A DNA stretch of 64,000 nt, taken from Chaetomium olivaceum (Eukaryota > Ascomycota > Sordariomycetes > Sordariales > Chaetomiaceae). The position numbers and the translations under genes were made by a program. The notes beneath the pieces were generated by a model. It did not search any database, had not been told where the DNA came from, and saw nothing but the letters and a program-made list of their open reading frames with translations. This document shows, piece after piece, positions 12,701-24,675 of the stretch. The stretch covers positions 1 through 64,000 of the forward strand of contig JAYWVB010000073.1 of assembly GCA_039881045.1 (NCBI GenBank). Direction: 5' to 3'. How positions within the stretch are numbered: position 1 is the stretch's first letter; each line of letters begins with the position of its first letter.

Positions 12701-13409
12701 TCAAATGTTGGGTTGACGTTGCTTGGTTGGTGGTTCACGACACTTGGTGGGGAGATTCTGGCTTCAACAATGGACTCACGTAGCTCCTGGTGTTCAAAAT
12801 TCAATGACAGAACGGTTTCGAAGGTAGGGAATGAGAACACCAAAATTAGCCACAGCTTGTTGAGAAGAGAGCGCGGTTGTGGCTGAAGACAACTACCCAC
12901 AATGTCCAGTATTTCTCATGAGTCTCTTCCTGTGCAAGATGCCTGGCTTGCGTTCCCAGGGGCTTGCGCGGCGACGAGACCGACAGCTGTGGCTGAGCGC
13001 AACTGACGCGTGCTCTGGCGGGGCTATCTGAGGTCAGAAGTGCTATGATTGGCTTGTACCTCGAATGGCAAGGCCCTCGGGCCCCAGCCGCCCGCAGTCA
13101 GGCCTGCCCCACCAATTTTTGGTGGCCTTTCGTCACTTCGCAGAACGGGCTCCATCCCGCAAGGAGAACCATCAGGCACCATTAGCCCCAGGGATTACCT
13201 CCAGGGCTCTGAAAGGAACAGGTGCATTGCCCCAGGCACTGTAGATGCCAGAAACAAACACAAACACCTCGCCGCCAGAACATTGTGCTGCCAGCGCACT
13301 CACCACCCCCACAACCCCTCGAATCGCAACCTTCGCAGGCTTGGTTGCCGCCCCGTAGAATCAATTTAATTGCTGGTATTTCGAAGAGCACGCGCATGAT
13401 AGACCCACC
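9764..13409. other. 3.6 kb gene-poor divergent region, NoxA / MYO1
   Basis: Upstream of both NoxA and MYO1. No open frame shows recognisable protein sequence, and overlapping frames on both strands are what GC-rich DNA gives by chance. A TATAAAT occurs near 12654 and an unlinked intron-rich leader for MYO1 is possible. No tRNA or 5S rRNA pattern was found by eye. A long untranslated leader or a non-coding transcript would fit but is not shown. Confidence 0.4.
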
Positions 13410-16400
13410 ATGGTGAGCACCACCCCCTTTCAGAACGACACCCCATTCCGGACCCGGCACCCGGCGCCCGGTGCCCGGTCTTCGGCCGCCCCCGGATTCG
13501 AGAAATGGGCATCACTGACGGCGCCCTAAATCGCAGGGTATCACTCGACGTGCAAAAGATAAGGCCGCGCGGGCCGAGCGCTCTGGCGGCGGCAGCGGCC
13601 AGGGCGGCTCAAGCAAGCCCAAGAAGGCCACTTTCGATACTACAAAAAAGAAGGAGATTGGCGTGTCGGACTTGACGTTGCTGCGGACCGTGTCCAACGA
13701 GGCCATCAACGAGAATTTGAAGAAGCGGTTCGAGGGCGCCGAGATCTACACCTACATTGGCCATGTCTTGGTTTCTGTCAACCCTTTTCGCGACCTCGGC
13801 ATCTACACCGAGCAGGTCCTCGACAGCTACCGGGGGAAGAACCGGCTGGAGATGCCCCCGCACGTTTTTGCGATTGCCGAGTCCGCCTACTACAACATGA
13901 AGGCGTACAAGGAGAACCAGTGCGTGATTATCTCGGGCGAGTCCGGTGCCGGCAAGACCGAGGCGGCCAAGCGCATTATGCAGTACATCGCCAATGTGTC
14001 CGGGGGAGGTGAGACGGGCGACATCCAGCAGATCAAGGACATGGTATTAGCGACCAACCCCTTGCTCGAATCGTTCGGCAACGCGAAGACGCTTCGGAAC
14101 AACAACTCGTCACGCTTCGGCAAGTATCTACAAATCCACTTCAACGCCCAGGGCGAGCCGGTCGGTGCCGATATCACAAACTACTTGCTCGAGAAGTCGC
14201 GGGTGGTGGGCCAGATCGTCAACGAGCGCAACTTCCACATTTTCTACCAGTTCACCAAGGGTGCGTCGCAACATTACCGGGAGACTTTTGGTATCCAGAA
14301 ACCCGAGACCTACATCTACACCAGTAGGTCTAAGTGCTTCAACGTCGACGGGATCGACGACCTGGCCGAGTACCAGGATACGCTTAATGCCATGAAGGTT
14401 ATTGGCCTCTCGCAGGCAGAGCAGGACAACATCTTCCGGATGCTGGCCGCCATCCTCTGGACCGGTAACCTCGTCTTCCGGGAGGACGATAGCGGATACG
14501 CGGCTGTGTCGGATCAGTCGGTTGTGGATTTCTTGGCTTACCTCCTCGAGGTCGACCCGGCGCACCTCGTCCACCTCGTCCACGCCATCACGATTCGCGT
14601 GCTCACGCCGAGGAACGGGGAAGTGATCGAGTCTCCTGCCAATGTAGCCCAGGCGACGGCGACCAGGGACGCTCTCGCCAAGGCCATCTACTACAACCTG
14701 TTCGACTGGATCGTGGAACGGGTTAACCAGTCCCTGAGGGCGCGACAGGCTGCCGCTAACTCGATTGGTATCCTCGATATCTACGGGTTTGAGATTTTCG
14801 AGAAGAACAGCTTCGAGCAGTTGTGCATCAACTACGTGAACGAGAAGCTGCAGCAGATCTTCATTCAGTTGACCCTAAAGGCGGAGCAAGACGAGTATGC
14901 GCGAGAGCAGATCAAGTGGACCCCTATTAAATACTTCGACAACAAGATCGTGTGCGACCTGATCGAGTCCGTCAGGCCGCCCGGTGTCTTCTCCGCCATG
15001 AAGGATGCGACAAAGACGGCCCATGCGGACCCCGCTGCCTGCGACCGCACTTTCATGCAGAGTATCAACGGCATGTCGAACCCCCACCTGACCCCTCGAC
15101 AGGGTAACTTCATCATCAAGCACTACGCCGGCGACGTTACATATACGGTGGACGGTATCACGGACAAGAACAAGGATCAACTTCTGAAGGGAATCCTCAA
15201 CCTCGTCCAGGGCAGCCAGAACAAGTTCTTGCACGACATCTTCCCCCAACAGGTGGACCAGGATAACCGGAAGCAACCTCCATCAGCGGGCGACAGGATC
15301 AAGACTTCTGCCAACGCGTTGGTGGAGACACTGATGAAATGCCAGCCTTCCTACATCCGAACCATCAAGCCCAACGAGAACAAGTCGCCGACCGAGTATA
15401 ATGTCCCCAACGTCCTCCATCAGATCAAGTATCTGGGTCTCCAAGAAAACGTGCGCATCCGGCGTGCTGGCTTTGCCTACCGTCAGTCGTTTGAGAAGTT
15501 CGTTGACCGGTTCTTCTTGCTCTCTCCCGCAACGTCGTACGCTGGCGAGTACACATGGCAAGGCTCCTACGAAGCCGCCGTCAAGCAGATACTCAAGGAC
15601 ACCAGCATCCCCCAGGAAGAATGGCAGCTCGGCGTCACGAAGGCCTTCATCAAGTCGCCCGAGACGCTGTTCGCGCTGGAGCACATGAGAGACCGGTACT
15701 GGCACAACATGGCGACGCGTATCCAGCGCATGTGGCGAGCCTACCTCGCGTACCGGGCCGAGTCTGCGACGCGTATTCAGCGGTTCTGGAGGAAGAAGCG
15801 GACCGGTGCCGAGTACCTCCAGCTCCGGGACGATGGCCACAGGGTGCTCCAGGGCCGGAAAGAGCGCAGGCGGATGAGCCTACTCGGCTCGCGGCGCTTC
15901 CTGGGTGACTATCTCGGAATCAACGCAAGCACCGGTCCCGGAGCCCAGGTGCGCAACGGCATCCAGCTAGGGAACAACGAGCGAGCCGTCTTCTCTTGCC
16001 GTGGCGAGGTTCTCGAGGCGAAGTTTGGCCGGTCCAGCAAGCCTAGTCCCAGAACCATCGTGATCACCAACAACAAGTACTACATCATAGCTCTGGTGAT
16101 GGGCCAAAACAATCAGCCTCAGATTGTGGTCGAGCGTTCTTTCCCTCTGGGGGCAATCAAGTTCGTTGGCACGTCCACGGCCCGGGACGACTGGTTCTCC
16201 CTGGGCGTGGGGTCACAGCAAGAGGCTGACCCGCTGCTGAACTGCGTTTTGAAGACCGAGATGTTCACGCAGATGAAGAGGGTAATGCCTGGCGGGTTCA
16301 ACCTGAAGATCGCGGAGACGATCGAATACGCAAAGAAGCCTGGTAAAATGCAGCTCGTGAAAGTTCTAAAGGACGCGCCGACTCCGCACGATTTCTACAA

Positions 16401-17255
16401 GAGCGGCGCGGTACATACACAACAGGGAGAGCCACCGAACTCGGTGTCGCGGCCAACACCCAAGGGCAAGCCCGTCCCGCCGAGGCCGATCACCCGGGGC
16501 AAACTGATCAAGCCCGGCGGCCCCGGTGGCAGGCCGTCTAGGGTCCCCGTCAACCGCACGCCCCAGCCCCGGCCCTCGGGCGCTTCCGCTGCGGCTACTT
16601 CGAGGCCAGTACCGCAACCCCATCCGGCGGCGGCAGCGGCAGCAGCGGCATCCGTTAGCATCCCTACACACACCCGGCAAAAGTCCAACTCATCGGCTGT
16701 GCGCGCACCTCCCCCGCCCCCCCCTGCCGCGCCTCCTGCAAAGCCCAAGATCATGGCCAAGGTCCTGTACGATTTTGCGGGTCAACGAGAAAATGAGCTG
16801 TCCATTCAGAAGGGCCAGGTGATCGAGATTGTTCAGAAGGAGAACAACGGTACGTTTAATACCCCAATTGTTTTTCACTTTCCTATCATGCTGACTGAGT
16901 TGTCTTTTTAGGCTGGTGGCTCGCGAAGCTACCCGGGGGCCAAGCGTGGGTGCCAGCGGCATACGTCGAGGAGCAAGAAGCGGCGCCGGTCCCGGCCCCT
17001 CGGCCACCGCCGCCCCCACCGGCACCAGCGAACGGGGCGCGAGCGAAGCCGGCGGCACCGCAGCCCCCGGCCAAGCGGCCTGCGGCAGGAAGGAAGCCGG
17101 CAGCGCTGCAGGGCCGTGACTCGGCTATGAGCATGAACGGGTCGGACAGCAGTAGGAGCAGCACGCCTACGCCGAGCTTGGGTGGCAGCTTGGCGGATGC
17201 GCTGCTGGCGAGGAAGAATGCGATGGCGAAGAAGGACGATGATGATGATTGGTAG
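13410..17255 (+). CDS. myo1: Class I myosin (endocytic actin motor, Arp2/3 activator)
   Basis: Actin-based motor at cortical patches, needed for endocytosis and polarised hyphal growth. Three coding exons give 1219 aa. The first holds only the ATG (13410-13412); introns are at 13413-13536 and 16850-16911. Splicing gives [19 protein letters not shown], the usual fungal N-terminus. The motor has the P-loop GESGAGKT at 135-142, switch-like NNNSSRFGK and [16 protein letters not shown]. Two IQ motifs follow near residue 728 ([30 protein letters not shown]). Then come a TH1 membrane-binding domain, a Pro/Ala-rich TH2, an SH3 domain ([16 protein letters not shown] ... [13 protein letters not shown], split by intron 2) and an acidic end DDDDDW for Arp2/3. 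The TEDS position is Glu363 (nt 14620-14622), so head activation should not depend on PAK phosphorylation. Confidence 0.97.
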
Positions 17256-17513
17256 ATAAGTACATAGAGAGCGTTGTTGGTTGTGAGTTTGATGTTGAAT
17301 GGCGAGGCGCGTTTTTGGTCGATAGCGATAGACTGGCTTGTCAAAAGGCCCCGAAGCCTCTGTTCTGTGTTGGTGTCATGGTCATCATACAAATTTGTGT
17401 AGACGGTTCCTTTCTTCTAACTCTATATATGTGAGGGCCGGTTTGATCTCTAATTGTTTTATGCGATTTTGGTGGGCTCAACCGTCATTAGGTGTTTGTT
17501 GATTCGAGCATCT

Positions 17514-19013
17514 TCATACATCGTCCTCCCTTGTTCGGACCTTGCGCCTCCGGATCAGCTCCGCTAGAGGGACATCCTCGTCATCGCCCCGCGCAGGAAT
17601 AAACTCCTCCTCGAGGTCCTCGTCCACACCGTAGTCCCACAGCCGGTCGCCGTCGGAGTTTGTCCACAACGGTTCGCCGATCACCCCGTAGCCTTCGCCA
17701 TGGTCATCCCCATCCAGCTCCTCCAGCTCGGCCATGATCCCCGACGGCTGATACGCTTGCCGTGCCCGCCCCTGCTGTCTCCTTCGGAAATCCTCCTCCT
17801 GTCGCCTCGCAAACGCCGCCTTGACCTCCTCCTGCGTCTGATACACATCATATTGCTCATCCCGCTGCAGCCCGGCACCCGGCCACGCGCCCCGCCTCTC
17901 TTGCCTCATCTTCTCCGGGTCCGGCGGCGGCCACAGCCCCGGCAAGTCATTAAACCCGTTCTCCTCCCACTCCCACCCAACCCCTTTCCCCGGTGTCGAG
18001 TTGTCCACCACCGGCCCGCTCCCAAACACAGGCAGGAACCACAAAACGGATTCCGCGAGCCCATCGCCTGCGCCATGTTGGCAAACACGCCCAAATCATA
18101 CGGAAACTCGATCCGCGCCAGCGCCGCCCGCATCGCCGCATCATCATCCCCCCAAAACACCCCGCCATCCCCCTCCCTCCTATCCCCATCCCCATACCCA
18201 CCATACCCACCGCCACTCGCCCCAGCCCTCGCCATCCTCTCCAAAACCGCCTCATGCCTCTCCACCTCCCACTCCTCAATCAGCGTACAATTCCACACCC
18301 ACCCCTTCACCGTCGTATACAGCATCAGCGCCAGCGCGAGCATCGTCGCGCCGTTCGCCGCCGCCAGCGCTACCAGCCCCGCCAGCCCGCCCGCGGAGGG
18401 GCCCAGGTAGGCGGGCAGGTGGCGCGCCGCCCCCACACGGCGGCGGCGCGCGCTGGTAGAGTAAGGTGGCGAGGTACCACAGCGCGAGGTTGGTGTACAG
18501 CAGGAAGCGCAGGAAGGAGGGGAAGGTCTGGAGGGATACGCATGTCCCTGTCCACGGGCAGTGGTGGTCCATCTTGGGGATGCACCGCGCGCAGTGGCGG
18601 CAGTGGTGCGAGCGGAGGGGCTTGGGGTGGGTGCATTTTTTGCAGTGGCGGTTGTGCGTTAGTTTGGGGGTGGTGGTGCCGGTGGTGGTGGTGGCCTTGG
18701 GGTTGGTGGTGCCGGTGGTGGTGCCAGTGGTGGTGGTGGTTGAGGTTGAGGATGATGATGATGATGATGATGGCGGGAAGTGGTAGCGGCCGGGGTCGGT
18801 GGTGCAGGCATAGTAGTAGGTAACCCAAACACAGGCGAGCAGGGTGTTGAAGGTGAGGCTCTCCCGGCGGGTGAGCGGTCCCGGGGCGAGGTCGGGGTCG
18901 GCGCTGAAGAGGTACTGCGAGAAATAACCCTGGAAGGCGATCAGGACGCACACGGCGGGTATGTACAGGCGGTGCAGGCCCCGTGTCGTGGGACCGGTCT
19001 TGGGCGACGTCAT
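17514..19013 (-). CDS. PFA4: DHHC palmitoyltransferase PFA4
   Basis: ER-membrane S-acyltransferase; in yeast Pfa4 palmitoylates chitin synthase Chs3 so it can leave the ER. The first two membrane segments are YIPAVCVLIAFQGYFSQYLF and LTFNTLLACVWVTYYYACT. A Ser/Thr/Gly-rich insert (residues about 80-118) precedes the Cys-rich domain CKKC...HHCRHC ARC and the catalytic DHHC at 149-152 (MDHHCPWTGTCVS). Two more membrane segments and an acidic tail ending in RRRKVRTREDDV follow. The frame changes twice. In the GC-rich tract about 18436-18460 the frame moves so that LATLLYQRA continues as AARHLPAYLGPS. At the AAAA run 18043-18046, one base appears missing; adding it joins RNPF to LWFLPVFGSGPVVDNSTPG. 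Joined, the protein is about 499 aa. It is convergent with MYO1. Confidence 0.88.
18751..18772 (-). repeat. (GAT)n microsatellite coding poly-Ser in PFA4
   Basis: Seven GAT units on the + strand, read as TCA/ATC on the coding strand, give an eight-Ser run just before the DHHC Cys-rich domain. Adjacent GGT/GGTGGTGGT copies encode the Thr-rich stretch. Confidence 0.85.
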
Positions 19014-19873
19014 GGTGGTGAGTTTGTTGCTGGCTGGTCCATGGGAGGTTTTGTTTCGTTTGGAAGTCTTGTGATTAACTTGGTTGATGTTGGATGGATG
19101 TGGAACACGGTTGTTGCTGACAGATGAGATGGATTGGGATTAACGATGAGACGCGTCGTGGCGCAGCTTACAGCTGGCAATGGTTTTAATTCCAGGTTAG
19201 CACGCGAGCTGTTAGGTACTGTACCGACCATTACCTTACGGCGGTGGTACCGAGTGGCCAGTGGGGGCCTCGTATATTCCCCCCCTAACTGGCTGGAGTT
19301 AAGGGTGCTAAAATTTGGCACTGATCTGCACAGGGGAAACGGTGAATGCATCCACTCAAGGATGAACCCAATGTTAACAGCCGGGCAGCAGGGCAGGGTT
19401 CGTTACCCGTAGCTTGGAAAACCAGGCATTTCTCAGCCTCAGAGCTTCAGATCATACATTTATTATTTCCTCACACTTATCTAACCTTCTGACACACTAC
19501 ATATCATCCAAACCACATAACACCGAAAACCATTCCCGAGTCCCTAGATGCACAGTTATTGACTTTGATGGATGGCAGCCCTCGGCGTTAAAGGGTGACT
19601 ATGGCCAATCAGTTGACGGCGCTGTGGTGAGCAGCCCCTGAATTTATGAATTTTGAATCTATGAGGTTACTCACTGCTAACTCATCGACTTCGCCCTCAC
19701 TCAGCACCGTCACATCATTCTTATGGCTTGCGAATAGCCTGGAGGATCACCAGGTCATAGGTTAGTAATTCTACAAACTCGTCCAGACTCGCTTATTTCT
19801 GACTAAAAGGGGACAACAGAACAACCGAGATTCTCATCTCTCCTCGTCCTCCTCATCGCAGCATTATCATCAT
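19014..19873. other. Divergent intergenic region, PFA4 / GT90
   Basis: Presumed shared promoter region. Composition is less GC-rich than the genes. No conserved frame is seen. The frame upstream of the chosen GT90 ATG stays open for some codons, so the GT90 N-terminus may begin a little earlier. Confidence 0.45.
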
Positions 19874-22768
19874 ATGCCGCCAGCTTCTGCTCCGTATGGC
19901 TTCCAGGGTCAAACGGGAGATTTGGTGCGTATCAGACTCTACAACCCTCCCATCACTTGTCACCATTTACTTACCTTGCTACTACTAGACGATGAGCGTG
20001 CCCCCCTCAAAGTGAAGCGCACCAACCTTCCTAAGAAACCGCGGAGATACTTTTTACCTGCCCTGGTTCTCTGCATTATTCTACGACTAGAGATATTTCA
20101 CCGTGTATCTCTAGACCTCCAATGTTCGAAACCGGGAATTGAGGTTAGTGGGGGCGCTCGTTAGGTCATCGTCATCTCGGAGTAGGCGGTTGCTGACCTC
20201 GTTAACCAGGCCTTTTTGCCTCTATTAATACTCATATACGAGCTCCTGCCTGGCCGCAGGGCACGATCTGGCGATGGGGACGATGACGAGAAGGAGGACG
20301 ACTTCGGCATGACCATCTTCGAGGCATTCGGTGCCTGGTTTAACATGTCCAAGGCGTGTTTGTCGATTGCCGTCCTGATGCTCACTGTCGGTACATACCT
20401 CGTCTCGTCACTCGATCCCAGGTCGACCTTCTTCTGCTCAAGCCAAGACCGAAGCGCCCTCGTCGTCGTCTTACAGTGGGCCGGCCTACTTCTCGACGCC
20501 ACCATCGCCATTGTCCTGTGGCGTATTCTTGCCTGGGCGAGAGCAACCAAAAGCCGTCTCCGGACTCTGAGCGGCATTCTCCTAGGCGCAGCCCTTGGCA
20601 CCGGCCTACTCTACCGGACATCCCGCCTCTTTATCCCGGCCACACCCGTGGGCTACCAGTTTCGTGGGCTTGACTCTCTCTACGTGTTCGACATTGTGGT
20701 CGATGGCCTCGCCTTCTCTACATTCGTCGTATCAACCAGCCTTCTCGCCACCGAAGGAACCCCCCTGTCACTGGCGGGCATCCTCACCTTTCTCTTTGGG
20801 CTTATGCAAGCAATACAGAAGACGGCCTTGACGGGGACGTGGGAGAACATCTCGCCCAGCACCGTCTACTTTGCCCTGATGCTCATCTGCTTCGGCTTCT
20901 CCTTTTTTGTTTACACCAACAACATCCAGTCCGTCGTCTTCATGCACCGGGCATTTGTTGTCTTTCTCCTTGTCATCATCACCATTGTAGCAACAATTTA
21001 CACGCCCATCAAGGCGTTCCGGCTCATCGACAAGCATCCGCTCATCAAAACCATCTACGATGCTCGGACCGAGGCAGACCGGTGGCTGGTTCACGCCACC
21101 GTCAGTAACTCACTACCCGTCGCTATCCAAGAATACAAAGAACGCCATAACGGGAGGGATCCGCCCCAGAAGTTTGACGTCTGGTACGAGTTTGCCAAGG
21201 AGCGTCGCTCCGTCATCCTCGACCACTTTCCGCAGATGGAGCATGACATCCTCCCGTTCTGGGGCATGGCGCCATCCAAGATCAAGGAAGGCATTCGCCG
21301 TGCCGCCGCCGAGCCTGACATGGCTCTCCTCCAGATCCAAGGCGGCGAGCCTCGGCATAACCTCCCACCGTCAAGCCCATACAAGCTGGTAATGGACGAT
21401 CTCGTTGAGATGGTGAAGAGCTTTGCAAAACACCTCCCTGACATGGAACTGGCCATCAACCTCAATGAGCGGCCACGCGTTCTCGCGCCATGGGACGACG
21501 TGCAGAGATTTACCAAGACGGCCAGCCGGAAGCGTGTCAGCAAGCTCCTCCCCAGGGGCTCTGATGCTTCTGCCGAGCTGCCCACCCCCCGGTCTGCGAT
21601 TGACGACAAGGCGCCCACTGAAGAAGGCTTTACCCCGGTACGGGCACTGCGCCAGATGACAGCCCTCACCTGCCCACCAGGGACCAAGGGGCGGGCAGGA
21701 ACACACTGGGATATCCGGGACGTCTGCACATCGTGCGCCCGGCCACAGTCGCAGGGCCAGCACCTGACCAACTGGCCGCTCTCCCAGTCTCTCTGCCACC
21801 AACCCGACCTCCTCCGCCTCCACAGCTTCCACATGACACCGCCCGAGGTCCGACCAATCCAAGAACTCCTCCCCGTCTTCAGCCGTGCCAAAACCGACAG
21901 CTACAGCGACATCCTCATCCCACTGCGGCGCATCAGCGAGCCAGCCGACCCGCCCACCGAGGGCTTCGAGCAGAAATTCAAGCGTCTCTTCTGGCGCGGC
22001 AAGGTCGACCGCCCCAACACCACCCCCGAACTAGTCCGCGGCGGCCACCAAGAACGCCTCGTGCACCTGCTCAATAACCCCGCCCGCTCCGAGAAAACCA
22101 CCCTCCTCCTCCTCGCCCCCAACAAAAAGCGCTTCACCTACGAACAAGTCCCCACCGCCGACATCAACCAGCTCCTCCCCATGGACGTCGCCTTCTCCTC
22201 TTACACCCCCTGCAAATCCACCACCACCACCACCACCACCGCCAACTCCGACAGCACCACCTGCAACGCCGCAATCCACGAATTCCCGCACAACCCCTCC
22301 TCCACCTCTTCCGAAACCGACCCCCTCCGCCACCGCTACGTGCTCCTCACCGACACCGACGCCGGCCCGCCGCGCGACCTCCTGCGCACGCTGCGCTCCA
22401 ACAGCCTCCCCCTCTCGGCCAGCCTCTTCCGCGAATGGTTCAGCGAGCGCCTGCAGCCGTGGGTGCACTTCGTGCCCGTCGATCTGCGGCTGCACGCGCT
22501 GCACGGCACGCTGGCGTATTTCATGGGCCTGCAGCCTCGCGGGGGTGGGGGTGGGGGTGGTGGGGAGGGGCGGAGGATGTTGAATGGGCGGGAGGTGGTG
22601 GTCATGGAAGGGCGGGGGGATGATGCGAGGTGGATTGCGGAGGAGGGGAGGAAGTGGGTGGGGAGGGTGGTGCGGAGGGAGGATGGGGAGGTGTATTTGT
22701 TTCGGTTGCTGTTGGAGTGGGGGCGGGTGGTGGATGAGGGGCGGGAGGGGAAGGGGTTTGTGCTGTAG
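19874..22768 (+). CDS. Membrane-anchored glycosyltransferase family 90 (CAP10-like)
   Basis: Fungal relative of Cryptococcus Cap10 and animal POGLUT-type GT90 enzymes, a likely Golgi/ER O-glycosyl- or xylosyltransferase; acceptor unknown. The N-terminal signal anchor is RRYFLPALVLCIILRLEIFH. An intron at 20144-20209 joins KPGIE to AFLPLLILIYELLPGRR. Multiple hydrophobic helices follow, including AGLLLDATIAIVLWRIL and FVVFLLVIITIVATIY. The soluble domain starts near FDVWYEFAKERRSVILDHFPQ, then DILPFWGMAP, HMTPPEVRPIQELLPVFS, YSDILIPL and the late motif LFREWFSERLQPWVHFVPVDLRL. An earlier in-frame intron (GT at 19925, AG at about 19996) is possible, because GTGCGT follows GATTTG. From the Gly run at about 22540 to the stop, nearly every codon ends in G or T, after a stretch in which nearly every codon ends in C. 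Confidence 0.8.
22219..22240 (+). repeat. (ACC)n repeat in GT90
   Basis: Seven ACC units encode a poly-Thr insert that looks non-conserved. Its complement type (GGT/GGGGGT) recurs about 300 nt downstream in the same exon, at 22540-22562. Confidence 0.85.
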
Positions 22769-23785
22769 TAGGGGGTTGTTACTGGTAGTTAGGTAGTTAA
22801 CTACATACATACCTTGGGTGATGGCGGGATGGATGGCTTGGGTAAGGGAGGATGGAAGGATGTTAAAGGGGTTAGGATAATAAGGCGATTTGGTTGGTGA
22901 TCTAGGGGGAATATAGTTGGGAATATAGTTGGGAAGTTGGGTTGTAACCTAGGTAGGATATCTCGACGCTGGCGTTTTAATACATACCGAATTAGACTGT
23001 GTAACTAGTTAAATATGTAACCCGTATCAGTTTTCTTGTTTACAGCCTTTAGGGGTGGAACGCGAAGGAAGAAGTTGGCGTAACCCTAACCCCAGTGACT
23101 ATCGACGGAGCAAAAAAGGGGTAAAGGGGCGGTAACAAACTATCAAAAGCTAGGAATGTGAGAAATGAAAGACGTTATGGACTTAAGTATTTTAGTTATT
23201 CTCAAAGTTTATAGAGATACATAACATAACATATACTGAAAGCCAACCTGAACATCCAACTCTCATTTTCCAAGTTTAAAGAGTTCGGGTTCACCATCCC
23301 TTCCACTACCCAAAACACCACCAACCCCATTCTCCTAATCCAACCTCAATACTCCAAAATAGTACCCCGCATAACAAGGCTGGCAACTGAAACCTTCCGC
23401 CCAGCTGGGACAGGCGAAGTATGTAAAAGAGGGGGGGGACGATGGATGGACCCCTTCCCCTCCCCCACTCCGATCTCCTGTAACCGTCCGACTGCATTTC
23501 AGCCCAACCCCAAGTCCGGCCTGCCCCCCTTTTCCGGCCCCTCACAGGTCCACCCGGCAGACGGCAGACGGCGCCCTACATCGTGACGTGACGAGGATGT
23601 GACGACACTCGCTTCTTCTTTTCTTTTTCTCTCCTTTTCGAAACCCAAAAAGCCGAGTGAGAGCGACCAAACCCATCAGAAGTCACCTATTATTAATCGC
23701 TCGGCGCCCTACGGAAAAGGGGAAAAGAGACGTGGCAGGCCCCCAGACCCGGTCGTCTGCTGCGACTCAATGCCCACCCACATAT

Positions 23786-23806
23786 CCCATCCCATCCCAT
23801 CCCATC
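23786..23806. repeat. (CCCAT)n short tandem repeat
   Basis: Four pentamer units in the intergenic region between GT90 and GH18. No function is apparent. Confidence 0.85.
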
Positions 23807-23965
23807 ACTCCTCCTTGCCCTGCTTTGCTTCCCCCGTCGTACACCTCACCCGGCCGCGGGCGTCGAAAGCCGCGTGCTCCCATTCCGTTCTCGGCTTTGC
23901 TTTCTGTTTGGGCATCCAGCCAACGGGTGCGGCGCCCATCCCTCCATCCCAGCGCCGGGAATAGC

Positions 23966-23985
23966 AGCCAGCCAGCCAGCCAGCC
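23966..23985. repeat. (CAGC)n short tandem repeat
   Basis: About five CAGC/GCCA units in the same intergenic stretch as the CCCAT repeat. Confidence 0.85.
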
Positions 23986-24675
23986 AACAAACAAGCGCCG
24001 CCATCCGAACCCGAATCTCACGCTAGGATCGCAGTGCTGCCCTCCCCTGTGGCCAGCCAGTGTCTCGTTGGCTCTTCTTACCCTCACGTTGGGCGTACGG
24101 CATCAGATCTGTGCGACCCCGAGGAAGCGGCCACCAACCAACCCTGTTTGCTGGACGTTTTGGCCGACGGGGGGGGAATTTCCTGACTACCTCACCTCAG
24201 TTCCTTTCCCGGACCGTGGACACGCAAGGACATGCAGGGTGAAAAACACGTCACGATACCGAGCCTAGAGGAAGGGGGGGCTTCGATGATGATGATGATG
24301 AGAGCCTAACGTCTAGGTATTCCGTGACACTGTCTGTCACCTGCCTGTTCTAACTGTCTTGATGCCAATTCCCGAAGTACCCCTACCCGTGACATGTCGC
24401 CCAGCTTGTGCCACCATCTATTCGAGTCCGAGGACAAAGGGAAGAGTAAAATGAAGGGAGTCAAGATGGTAGTAAAAAGAAAAAAGAGAAGAAAAGAGAA
24501 AGAAACCCGTTCTAACCCATACCCAAAACCATTTTTGGTAACCTGTTCCAAACATCATGTGGCGTAAGTTCGTCTCGTCGTTCACTCCATTCCATCGTTA
24601 CAAGTTTTGGGCCCGTTTTCCGCTCGAGTACAGGGGAAATGAATAAAAGCAAAAAAGAAACATGGTTAGAGCACA

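Larger units (their letters stand above)
22769..24675. other. Convergent intergenic region, GT90 / GH18
   Basis: Nearly 1.9 kb without a supported gene. The part at 22770-23250 is noticeably AT-richer than the rest of the window, with TA-rich words. From 23590 a GC-rich stretch has an open frame (23657-24268) lacking conserved sequence and containing CCCAT and CAGC repeats; I do not call it a gene. Confidence 0.45.

Noticed and set aside
23657..24268. 203-codon plus-strand frame between GT90 and GH18
   Set aside because: Built from CCCAT and CAGC repeats with overlapping minus-strand frames; no recognisable domain or splice logic.
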